Source of the DNA: Sipunculus nudus | Lineage: Eukaryota > Annelida > Sipuncula > Golfingiida > Sipunculidae | Assembly: GCA_026874595.1 (NCBI GenBank) | Contig: CM049314.1 | Location: 69,206,300-69,270,299, forward strand | DNA length: 64,000 nucleotides | Direction of reading: 5' to 3' | In this document: positions 1-11,209 of the stretch, one piece after another | Numbering within the stretch: position 1 is the first letter of the stretch | Layout of the letters: each line of letters starts with the position of its first letter | The notes under the pieces: generated by a model | Databases searched by the model: none | What the model saw: only the letters and a program-made list of their open reading frames with translations | What the model was told of the DNA's origin: nothing | Translations under genes and position numbers: made by a program

Positions 1-473
1 CACACTTTATTTCGCATCTAAAGATATGGATTAGCTATATCTTGTTTATCCCATCACTAGAGGGTGCTAATGAATCATCTAAAATAGACTGATTTTGTCC
101 TCTGTACGTTTCACTTATTTAATTTGAAAAAATGAATATAATCGAATGAGAACATCAATTAAAAAATCAGCAATTAATAAAATTAAAGCACAAGTACAAA
201 ATAAACAACGTATACTGCGCATTAGCCGCAGATTGTTCAGGCTTTAGCCGCCAAGGGTCGTTTACGTGTAACTGGATTATGACAGATCTCTAGAAGCATA
301 ATAGACTGATCATATAGTAGCTGTTAATAGCTTGATATATCTTATCAGAGCCACAGAAATAGATATATCATATAATAGTATACTTATATTAAAATGAAAC
401 GGTAACATGAAAATCAAATATAGAATAATTAAAACAATAGAATATTTCCTACTAGTACTGTCTATATATATAC

Positions 474-520
<47 letters not shown>

Positions 521-577
521 ATATATAGACTTGCATGTATATATGTATTACATAATCCTTTACCATTGTCCCATAAA
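1..577. other. AT-rich non-coding DNA with (TA)n tract
   Basis: No coding region is supported here. A long interrupted (TA)n tract lies at about 461-530. The open frames crossing it are low-complexity Tyr/Ile strings read from the microsatellite. This stretch is the 3' flank of TRIM-NHL copy A. Confidence 0.7.
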
Positions 578-2376
578 TTATTCAGAATATTCGTATAAAT
601 GTAAACTATGGTAACCACCAACCCAAATGTATGGAAGAGAAATACAGTGAGAGCATGGGTGTGACAACTTGTCTTCTGAGGTCAGTAGGTGACGGATAAA
701 GACGACGTCAAACGTAAACTCCGGTACTCTGTGAAGCCTGTAGTCTGCTATAAGGATGTTCCCGTTAGGTAGCATTGCTGTACCAAACGCAAATTTAAAC
801 GGTCCATCATCCTTTCCACGCACACCGAGCGACCTTACACGCCCTCCGTCCTGTCTGAGCACGTGAACCACGTTTTCTGTATCATCTGAGACGAGGTACA
901 CAGGGCCGATATCTGGATGTACAGTGTATGACACGCAGATTATGCCTGGTGAGGGGAACTGTTGTAACAACTCACCTCGGTAGGAGTACCTGAGTAACCT
1001 TTGTTTGTATTCAGTAATCAGAAGACTCTCACCGTCTGTATCCATGCCCAAGGGATCCTGTACCTGTGGCCGCAGGTTGATGACTTGTACTGGACCTCTG
1101 GTATGAGCTGCTACAGTCTTACCGCTCAATGAGAGGACGTAGACAGTGCTATTACTGACGGCTATACCGCTTACCCAATAATCACCCATCGTTTTAAATG
1201 TCTCCAGAATCTCGCCTTTCATAGCAATTCTACTGGCCTGGGTCTTGAATGAATCACCCACAATCACAGTTGAGTCCAGTCCCTGTTTTATCCAATATAT
1301 ATCAAACATCTTCACCACCTATATATGCCATTGTTTGCCGTTTCTTTGGTTTTGACTTCAAGTCTATCAAAAGAACCTCACCAATAGTACATTTAAATTC
1401 AAACTGTCCTGTTTTGCTATCTTCTGTAGTCGTACAATTGTCGTCCCCTAGGTCTGCGCAGGACAAAGGTGACCTGATTGCAGAAGTGAGGGCATTCAGT
1501 GTTTTGAACATATCTGATGTTTTTGTTGACATAATACCAATGATATTGATCATGCTGTCACGTGTCAGGTTGTCTGTTCCACTGACGACATTAACCGCCT
1601 CTGAACAAGCCTGATTTTGTTTTTCAAGTGCTAAAGCCAGCGCTCTGTTATAAAACTCGTTATGTTAATTTAATTTTCCTTCAGAGTATTTCCACAGCTC
1701 TGTTCTATAGAGAACCAGCTTTTCTTCTGTTTCTCTCCTTTTTTATTAAGTTTATCTAGTGCTCTGTCTCTGGTCCCTTTTAGTAAATTTTCTAGTTCAT
1801 GTATTTTTGCCAGCATAATATTCTTTCCTGAACGCCAGCGGCCTTCGCAGTTACATCAGCGATGTCACAGATCATGTGACTCTCATGAGGCTCTGAATCG
1901 ATACAGTCCAGACACAGTCCTGACTGACAGGTACAACACGCGAGTGTAAAATCACTGACGTGGACTTTACACAGATTCCATATGACCAAATGGTCAGAGA
2001 ACGGCTGCTTCTCCACATGTTTCTTTGCACATTCGGCACACATTTCACTTTCGCAGTTGTTACAACGCGCATGCGCCTTTGAGGATTTCCCTTTAACTTT
2101 ACAAGTCCTACAGTGATCCAATCCTTTACAGCCCGTTAATATCTTTATTGCATTTTCAACTTTATCATCCCCAGGAAGTCCAGCTATTCCTTGTGGGAAG
2201 GGTGATGTAGTTCGCCAACAAATCGGACAATGTACTCTGCCTGTAGTTTGTAAAACTGGCGCTGATTTCAAGCATTGGTAACAAAAACTGTGTTCACAGA
2301 CCAGCCGTTGCGGGTCACATCCCACCCGACCTTGCTCACAGAGGAAACAGTTAACCAATAGGTTTACTCTTGTCAT
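578..2376 (-). pseudogene. TRIM-NHL copy A (RING, B-box, coiled coil, NHL), degenerate
   Basis: The frame from ATG 2376 encodes a RING finger (C10, C13, C27, H29, C32, C35, C50, C53), B-box 1 (C89, C92, C105, C113, C116, H120, H129) and B-box 2 (C136, H139, C148 or C147, C150, C155, C158, H164, H167). TRIM proteins with this layout are usually ubiquitin ligases, and NHL beta-propellers bind RNA or protein. Compared with copy D, about 7 nt are missing near 1831, at the start of the coiled coil. The coiled coil (about 1550-1830) then has another 1-nt deletion and an in-frame TAA. A 2-nt deletion near 1310 separates the linker (1302-1553) from the NHL part. The NHL frame (578-1318, 246 codons) is still open and includes the repeat core LPNGNILIADYRLHR. 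There is no intron. It is the first of four related minus-strand copies. I judge it a pseudogene, although a truncated RING/B-box or NHL-only product cannot be excluded. Confidence 0.85.
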
Positions 2377-4320
2377 GGATGCAATATTACCTGAACTATG
2401 AACACAATAGACATAAAATACCAGCTGTAAACTCGTGATTTTTTTAAAGAGGGTAAAGTTGCAACAATTATCTATTAATATATAACCTGTAATTTCACTG
2501 TTTAGTAATATTTTAATTGATTTTATCTCAGACCGTCAGAAGTTGACTTCTATGGGTTTGACTTAAGTCACTTAGTTTAATTGTATGAGCAGTGTGAGCA
2601 GTTAGCTGAACGAGGGTTTAATTAATATGCAATGATTAATGAATATTCAATAAAATAAACATGGTTTTTATTTGTTTCATAACATTCATATGTAAAACAG
2701 AACTATGTTAACCTCTGGGTTATAAATTGTGTTATATTCAGTATTCCAGTTAAAGATTAATTTGTTTTAAGTTGTTAAACGTGTCAGTAATCGGTGAGGC
2801 CGTGGAGAGTTAAGGACTATCAAAAGCTAACCCCCCCCCCCCCCCCAAGATGGCGTGTGGTTTTATTTTTTCTTTACGATTTATGTGTGTACAAATACAA
2901 ACTTATCCTTTATCTGAGATGCTCTAACACACTTGGCAGGCTCGGACTCATTGGAGTACGACCTAGCTGTTTAGGGTGTTTCAAGGCAACTACATCAACA
3001 TGGTGTTTTTTTCTGACAAGAATTTCACATAATAAGTATTTTTTTAAGTATACGCAAGTGAAATATAAACATAAGATGTTTCTTTGCAATGTAAGAATTT
3101 TCGATTTTGAAGTTAGGCGGTTGAGACAAATAGCCCCCGCTGTCAAAAAAAATACCAAAAGGGAAGATGTTCGTTTCAAGTAGAAACCACATATGGCGGA
3201 AGGGTGTACCCCTAACTCGAACACTTGAAAAGGCCTTGAAAGGCTTAACCCTTCCAACGGATTTCGAACCATTGAAGGGATTATACTTTGTGTAATTACT
3301 GTATACAACTGACTGTGTGAACGGGCTTTGCACTGCAGCAACTCGTCACAAGTATAACAATATATTGACAGTAACAAGCGCCACCTGTCGGAATAACTCA
3401 CTGTGGTCTTGTAAAGATTGATATATAGTCATCAATAAAGGACACAGGACATTGTATGCCGACCGATGACAGACTGAATCATTAATTTATTAATATAATA
3501 CACTTACCAAAATCCCTTGGTCTACGTTTTGCAAGGATAAACCAAGAAATGTAGTTACACCTTGGTACCAGTATCTCAGTGTGGGCTAAATGTGAACTTG
3601 TATCGGAACGTGCGATATGCAAGGTCACTTCTGTAAAAAGCGGCTCACGTGACAAGTTTATCTCTGTGTTCATAGTCCACATGCGATCTAATGTACCAGT
3701 GGTAAACATATTGTACACACACCTTGCGGATTTAAGCAAAGGGCGTCAACGAATCTTTTCCCATATATCAAAATGAAAGATAACTTTTACTCACGCATGC
3801 TGTGAATAAAATTTGCCACCAAACAGCCGAGCCTGTGCGCAGCTGTAAGCTCGGTACTCGTTATTCCAGTGTTCCGCAATAAGTTATATATATTTATATT
3901 AATATATATTAGTCCATCAAAACACCTACAGAAACAGTTGTATACTTTTGCTGTTGTATTTGTGGAGCTATAGGCCTTGATATTATGACAAATGCAACAT
4001 GGACTTGTGATTCAAGGCACCTAGGTGCTACCCCGCCTTTTACAGTCAAATTGTTTACGGTCTCTGTAATCACAGATTGTTAGAGATGAATTATTCGTAT
4101 GTTTTGTACAACTTTCTTTTTATTTTTGTTAGCTTTCCCCGCGCTGGAACGAAGAGATAGCGTTCCCCACCTATTGCCCATCTAGTCCCAAATTTTCAGG
4201 GAAGAATAAAAACAACATATATTGATAGATATAAGCATTTGTAAATTTTGCCTGTCACATAATACTTTGCAACAGCCAATCAGATCAGGGCCCAGACTCT
4301 TTTCTAGATCCAATGCATCC
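2377..4320. repeat. upstream flank of TRIM unit A, shared with units B, C and D
   Basis: The 5' flank of copy A is related in blocks to the flanks of the other copies. One block has CAAGATGGCG just after a 16-nt C run (2831-2846). Another, at about 3615-3700, has AGGTCA then TCACGTGA (3645-3652). A third, at about 3995-4095, has an ACATGGACTTGTGATTCAAGGC core. The open frames here (for example 2910-3401 minus and 2794-3183 plus) are not shared as proteins between copies, so I do not call them genes. Confidence 0.6.
2935..3200. repeat. dispersed repeat R1, copy 1
   Basis: This block, containing CTCGGACTCATTGGAGTACG and later GGTTGAGACAAATAGCC, is related to 7283-7560, 50105-50520 and 63788-64000. 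The last two lie near an unrelated gene, so R1 behaves as a dispersed repeat. No terminal repeats or coding capacity are visible. Confidence 0.5.
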
Positions 4321-5444
4321 TACGCATAACAGACCAATATGCCAAAACGTCTACCTAACCTGCGTGGGATGCCAAAATGGCAGGACTGTGAATTAGATCT
4401 GTCATTTTTCGCCAGATGGCAACAAGCGCAACCCCTTAGGTTTTATCCTTTCTGCGGTTAATAATGTACCTTAAAATTTTAAATTAAACCATGACTATGA
4501 AAGTGAACCCTATGGTTACGTCAAAGACGAAAAACTAAAATGGGCTTATGGAATTCGGAACATGCTGAAAATGTTATGGATTAACATGAATGTATCTAAT
4601 GGTTAGACGCTGCAACAAAACCTAAAATGTCCAGGGTTTCTTACGAAAAGTTGGAAATCGGAAAGTTCATCATAAAACAGCATTATGCCAGGCCTACGTT
4701 CGATTCATCGATTTATTCTTCACTGTTCGCGTTGTTTTGTTGGAAATCTCCTAAATATTTCCCTGGATAACATTACCGCTTGCCATTCAAAAATGTGTAC
4801 ATATACTGACATATAAAAGAGGAGACATGTCCTGCAAAAAGTAAACAAAATAATAAACGATATCTGGAAATATACGTTAAGTTAGTTTCGTATACTTAGG
4901 GTTATCAGAAATTCCGTATTTGAAAACTATGGACCGTGACCCTCTACTGAACTTTTATTTCAAGTAATTCAAACGTTCATAACGGTGAAGAACTATTTGA
5001 GGTACCTAAAGAAAGCTAATTGTACATCGTGCCATCATTTGATTAACATATCAACAGACTGGTTAATTGTATAGGAATAATATATGTAGATAAGTAGTTT
5101 AAGAGCAAATCTCGATAGATATTTTATCGTCCTAAGCCTAATCATGATAATGACTGATTTACAAGCGTTGTTATAATAATATAATTTACACAATTGTTGT
5201 TTTCTGTTTTATTTTGTAACATTCTAGCAGAAGAATTTACCTGGCCTGATATATTGATATACTCATTTGTTTTATTCATTCGTGCAATGGAAGAAAGTTC
5301 CACATTAAATATCTGGTGGTTAGATATGATGGAATATCTTGGACATTTTAGGCCACTGTTCATGTGCATAAAGTGTATACAAAGTATACAGCGGCAGACA
5401 TATGCCATTCGTGAGTCCTGTCTAGCTTTAACTTGTTTCCCTGC
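4321..5444. other. non-coding spacer between TRIM units A and B
   Basis: About 1.1 kb of AT-rich sequence. I see no domain, splice-bounded exon or repeat with clear ends. Confidence 0.5.
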
Positions 5445-7163
5445 CACCCTGATGTAGGGAAGTGAAACACAGCCCGTGGATATGACAACACGTCTTCTGT
5501 GGTCAGGAAGAGACGGATAATGGCGCCGTCAAACGGAAACTCTGACACTATGTGAAGGTACCAGTCAGCTACAATTATGTTCCCGTTAGGCGACATTGTT
5601 GTAAAAGACGGAGAGGTAAAATGTCCATCATCCTGACCACGCCCACCGAGCGACCTGAAAGCTCCCCGACCTGTCCGAGCATGTGAACCAACTTGTCTGA
5701 ATCATATGTGACCAGGTACACCGGGCCGGAGTCGGGATGTAAAGTGTATGATACATAAGTTATACCTGGTTATTCTAACTGTTGTAACAACTCACCTTGG
5801 TAGGAGTACCTCAGTAACTTCTGTCCTGATTGAAAAATCAGGATACTCACCGTCTGTAACCATGGCCCAAGGCTCCTGTATCTGTGGCCGCAGGTTGATG
5901 ACGTGTACTTGACCTTTCGTTTGGACTGCTACAGACTTACCGCTCCTTTAAAGAACGTAAAAGATGTTGTTACTGACGGCTTCACCCCTTACCCCACCAG
6001 CCTCCATCGTTTTATATGTCTCCACTACCTCCCCGTTCCTTGTTGCGTGAGTCTTCCATGAGTCACATACGATCAGAGGAGAGCAAGGTGCCTATATTAT
6101 CCAAGAAATACAGTGAAAACCTTCACCGCCTATACATGTCAGTGTTTGCCGTTTCCTCGGTTTTGAGTTCAAGTCTACTTGACTTCCTAAAATAATCTTT
6201 TGTAGTCGAACAGAGGTCGTCTCAAAGCTTTGGGCAGGTCACAGGTGAACTAAGTGCAGAAGTGAGGGCATTCAATGCTGTGTACATTTGTGAAGTTTTT
6301 ATTGACAGGTGACTAATGACGTTCATCTTTGTGTCACGTGACAGGTTGTTGATTTCGTTAACGATATCAGCCGCCCCGGAACAAGCCTGGTTTTGTTTTT
6401 CCTGTGCTGAAGCCATCGCCTTATGGTAAAGCTCGTCAGGCTTATTTAAATTTCTTTCCAATGACTCTTGGAGCTGTGTTCGATAGAGTTCCAGGTTTCC
6501 TCCTGTTTCTCTCCATCTTGTTATAAGCTTATCGAGTGCTGTGTCTGAGGTCACCGTGATCAGATTTTCAAGTTTATTTATTTTCGTCTGCATAATATTC
6601 TTTCCTGTTGATATAACACCAGAGGCCTTAGCAGTTACATCAGACATGTACAGATATTATGACCTTCGTGAAGTTCTGACTCGAAACAGTCCAGGCAAAG
6701 TCCCGACTGACAGGCTAAACACTCGTGTATATTCACTGATGTAGACTTTACACAGGGTCCTTATTATCAGATTATTATAACGGCTGTTTCTCCATAGGTT
6801 TCCTCGCACATTCCTCACACATTTAACGGTCGCAGATATTACAACGCACCTTTGGCCTTGAGGCTTTGCCCTTAACTTTACAAGCCCTACAGTGATACAG
6901 TCCCTCACAGTAAGCTAGGACTTTAGGTGAAGTTTCCACATAATCATCTGTAGAAAGGACAGCTATTCCATGTTGGATGAGTGTGTTGTTTGCCAACAAG
7001 CAGGACTCCGTACACTGTCTCCACATTTATAAAGGGACGCTGATTTCAGGCATTGGTAACAAACACTATGTTTACAGTTCAGCCGACGTGGTTCACGTCC
7101 CGCCCGTCCCTATTCACAGATCAAACAGTCAACCAGAAGGTTTACGCTATTTGTGGATGCCAT
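5445..7163 (-). pseudogene. TRIM-NHL copy B, heavily degenerate
   Basis: This is collinear with copies A and D. From ATG 7163 the frame reads MASTNSVNLLVDCLICE and then meets TAG (7110-7112), where copy A has Gln. B-box 1 is open in 6823-7026 (YHCRACKVKGKASRPKVRC). B-box 2 is in another frame. The coiled coil is open over 6222-6647 and ends at TGA 6222-6224, where D has Gly. The NHL part (about 5450-6160) is scattered over several frames, with the repeat core MSPNGNIIVADWYLHIVSEF at 5360-5596. The usual C-terminus (LHLYEYSE) is lost beyond about 5460. The number of lesions excludes a functional full-length protein. Confidence 0.85.
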
Positions 7164-7282
7164 CTTATATGAAATTAGATAATTATAGATATGGAATACG
7201 AGCTCTAAACTCGTTATTCGTACAAGTTGGTAATATTCTAATGGATTTCTATTTTCCATAATTGTTTATTCTATTTTCTGCG

Positions 7283-7560
7283 CAGACTCGGACTCACAAG
7301 GGTGCGCCTCTGCTGTTTAGGGCTTACTTGCATCACAATCTGACCCCCAATACACCACGGTTTCTGGATAATTCATGGAAAAAGTAATAAAATGTAAGCA
7401 TACGCATTTTACAAATAAACAGTTTCCGTGAAATGTAGCAAATTTGGTTTCGAAGTTTGACAGTTGAGACAAGTTGTCCAGGCCGTTCCACCGTGCCGAC
7501 CAGGAAGAGGTTTGTTTCGAATAGAAACGATATCTTGCTGGAGGGTTTTTTCTTAACCTG
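7283..7560. repeat. dispersed repeat R1, copy 2
   Basis: This starts with CGCAGACTCGGACTCACAAG and continues into CAGTTGAGACAAGTTGTCC. The same order of blocks is found at 50105-50460, upstream of the duplicated receptor-tail exons, and at 63788-64000. Confidence 0.55.
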
Positions 7561-8640
7561 TACCTGTTTTCAGTTATTATACATAATAATAAACAAAGGA
7601 AGAAGAAATAATCTCTGTTTTATACTAAAAAAAGTATTCGATGGAAACCCATTATAATTTATTTTTTTATGTAAGCTTCATATTTGAAATACTGAAGTAA
7701 GTTTATATTTGTGTTATATATTACAACCGACATCATTTGTCTTAGAATAAGTGAAAAGTAAAACAATGAAAACGTTATTTTTCATTTATTTTCCTGGTAA
7801 AAAAATTACTATTATAACCTTGTTTGTAATCGGTGAGATATTGGAAATGGACTGAAACAATCAGGAAGACCTGCAAGATGACGGATGATACCTGACCACG
7901 ATTTAGTTCATTTTTTGACTAGCGCTATCTGACTCGAAAACCTCGATGAAATCCTGAGAAGACTAACCGCTCCAGATGAATCGGGGGGTATACCAGTGAG
8001 TTAGTAAAAATGGAGGAAACGGTCGTTAAATAGCTAAATTGAAAGATATCTTTTACTTTCATGTGCTGTAAAAAATATTACGCTAACGCCGTTTATTTCG
8101 AGTGTAAGCCCGGTAATCGAAATGAAAACTTTTTGTTCCTCTGCAATTATTTAAAGCTAGCACTTTGCCGGTTTCATTTGCAGAGATAAAAGCCCTACCA
8201 TTTAGAAGAATGTAACATGGACGTGTGATTCAAGGTATATTAGTGCTACCCCGCCCGTACAGTCAAAGTGTTTACGGCCTCTGTGACCACAGATTGTTAG
8301 AGATGATTAAATCGTATGTAATTTGTATAACTTTCACCCGCACTGAAATAAAATAGACAGCGTTCACCAGACGTTGACGACCTAGATTTGATGAAGTACG
8401 CGCCATCGAGATAGTTACGAACAAAGTCCTGGAAATTTTTACAACCCCGTCTGACCGAGAACTAAACATTAAATATGAAGAAAAACATGAAAGAGCAAAC
8501 ACGAACGAAACGCCGGTAGGCAGTTTTAAACATATTGATTTGCGCCAAGGATCGAACATGGTGCAAGCATTCTCCCTACTTTTGTACAGGCGTAAGCGAA
8601 CGGTTTTAGAACGAAACATTAGTAGATACCGTGAAATCTT
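7561..8640. repeat. upstream flank of TRIM unit B
   Basis: Blocks match unit A and C flanks: CTGCAAGATGACGG near 7872, and 8158-8300 with ACATGGACGTGTGATTCAAG followed by GTTTACGGCCTCTGTGACC (compare 3995-4095 and 19235-19315). The minus-strand frame 8272-8619 lies in this repeated block and is probably not a gene. Confidence 0.55.
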
Positions 8641-8790
8641 TATGAATAAAAAAAATATATTACATGAAAATTTATCCTATCTGCTCTGTGAATAGATCCT
8701 TTTATATTTTCTGAAAAGGGACTTTGATATTCTAATGTAATAATTTAAATATTCCTTGCAGTTATAGCTTAATCACAGTTAAAGTCTTTG

Positions 8791-8841
<51 letters not shown>

Positions 8842-10908
8842 AAGGGTGTGTCTGTGTGTGTGTGTGTGTACACAATTTACCTGCTCCTTGCTACTTTGTG
8901 TCCCTTGTATATACGGTTATACGATTGTTCTAAATAATGGCGACCACTCTTCCCGTTTGCATTGTTTATATTTTTCCGTACATTCTATCCATTTTTATTC
9001 TGTTAAGGGATGCACTGATAACTGCTTGAACACACTCCCGTTTACTTCTTATTATATACCAATAACAATTATACCATTAATGGCAAAATTGAAGATTTGT
9101 AATAGGTAGTTCACAGATTGGTCACTTGATAATGTCATTTAAGAGAACTTCAGTGAAGCTGGGCTGTGCCAGTAGCATTTGTTAGATACCGCCTTTTCTG
9201 CATGGCACAAGGTGAAATGCCAGCATGATGAGACTGGGAATTAAGTATAAGTATATCATTTGCCAAGAGGTGGCAGCACTTACATCACTGTCTCTCAGGG
9301 TTTTGAAGTCGAACCTTTACTCGGACTCGGAGGTAAAGACTCGAGAAATCAGACCGAGCCCATCTCAGTCCAACAGAAACAATCAAATATTATAAAGGCG
9401 TATGCACAAAAGGCAACTACTAACAAAATATTCCAAAATAATAACACTGTATATATAAATCAAGCTTTGACCAGCATCGCATCGGGAGCTATTCATATGA
9501 TTAATCGTTACAGTAAAAGAATGAGTGAACTAACTTTAATTGTACATGATAATCTTAAATTTACATTTTAAATTGATGTATTAAGCATGTTTGTTTTTTA
9601 CTAGGACTTGGACTTTGAATCAGGTACCAAATGCCTCGGACCCGAAAAAAGTGGATTTGGACCCGAACCCCCAAGGTCTCGGACTTGGACTTTTATTCGA
9701 GTGGCCTTTACTCGGACTTGAACTAGGACTTTTATGTGTGGAATTGACTACAACACTGTAATGGACTACCGCAAGGCTGTCTTCTCGGCCCCATTTCATA
9801 TGTGCCGTCATTTTAATCAATATAGGAGTAATCATAGGAGCTGAGTATTTTATTTTCTTGGAACGATGAAGAAGTCAGTAATAGCATATAGGTACTCGCA
9901 AGGTCTTTCTGCTCGTCCTACGTCTGAACCACTATAATCACTAATTATAGGTTTTGTCATAAGAAAACACAAAATTGTTGTCTTTTCCTTTTGTATGATA
10001 TTAACAAGCAGCAAGATTTGTTGTTTTGATACAATTGGTATATATTGTGAGAATTATATTTCCTTTAATAATCATAACGCACTCTCCTTTTCCGTGTGCA
10101 CACATAATCGTTTGTGAAAGTTGAACCAATTTAATCGTTTTAAAGGAAAACGATGAATCATTGATTAAATGGCACACTACTAGTAATAGAATATCTGGTG
10201 CTTGCATTTATTTTAATATCTCTGGCCTTTTAGACAACTGGTTATTGCCTCTGCCAGGAAGGTATCCGTTCATCTCCGTTTGTGTACGTCATGTGTTTGT
10301 GTCTCTGAAGAGAACTCATCATCTTGATCGGAATTTCATGTAATTTTCAGGGCATTTCGGGAAAGGTCAAAGAAGAATTAGATTTTGGTAAGGATCCGAA
10401 ACATTATCCGGATTCCGGAATGTCATCAAGGGATATTCCCAAATGCACAGTCACTGATGCACTAATAAACCTGCTAATATGGGCCAATATGTGAATACAA
10501 GCATCATTGAGGGAGCATCCCACAATATGGACCCATACTTGGCAGAAGCTTGCATTTTCTAAAATGCAGATTTTTAGTTTGATTATGAATTATAATTAAC
10601 GACAAATTTTGCGGTCCCTTAGCTCATTCACTTGCTCCTTGGTGATTGTATAAGAAGTCATTCTAGCCATACTATTAGCTCTGCAACTGTACCTTAATTT
10701 TTGCGGGGAAATGCAAACATTCGGCCTTTTTAATCTGGCGTGTCTACGTTGAATGGTACAAAAGCATGACAGGAATAGTTCATTAGGCAATGACGATATA
10801 CATAAGCGGTCATTTCAAATTAAAGACACTATACTGGTATAACGTATGTTACCCAATTTTATCCTCAAACGTAGTCACACGAGCACGGTCTGTCTGTCTG
10901 TCTGCCTG

Positions 10909-10945
<37 letters not shown>

Positions 10946-11209
10946 TATACACGCAATTGAAAAACGAGTCTTCAGATCACATGACTACTAAAATCTACGT
11001 ACATATTTCCCGAAGATAATAATTATGAGAAAGATTTGCTTATGAAGAGTATGTGCACATACAATGTTTGGACAATATATACAGCCATTCCTGTCACCTT
11101 GCTTTCCGATATCAAGAATCTAAATTTCAGGTGTTCAAACCAAAACATATGGCAAGGAGATCTGATCTCATTCTGGGTTTTTAAGAATATTTCAACAGAA
11201 CCTGACTGC
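8641..11209. other. non-coding DNA with microsatellites
   Basis: (TA)n at 8794-8833 runs into (TG)n to about 8870. Degenerate GGACTY repeats lie at about 9318-9345 and 9603-9770. (TC)n lies at about 10910-10941. I find no gene or splice-bounded exon. Confidence 0.6.
9600..9775. repeat. degenerate GGACTT/GGACTC hexamer repeat, copy 1
   Basis: Runs of GGACTTGGACTTT, GGACCCGAA and CTCGGACTTGGACTTTTA end in TTGACTACAACACTGTAATG. The same architecture and end sequence occur at 41490-41625 and 60780-60955. A smaller patch (CTCGGACTCGGAGG) lies at 9318. Confidence 0.6.

Noticed and set aside
310-621. 103-residue minus-strand frame rich in Tyr and Ile
   Set aside because: It is a translation of the (TA)n tract plus the non-coding 3' flank of copy A, without domain or context.
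1249-1614. 121-residue plus-strand frame
   Set aside because: Shadow of the linker and coiled-coil part of TRIM copy A on the opposite strand.
2910-3401. 163-residue minus-strand frame upstream of copy A
   Set aside because: It overlaps repeat R1 and a plus-strand frame of similar size. The homologous flanks of units B and D do not keep the frame.
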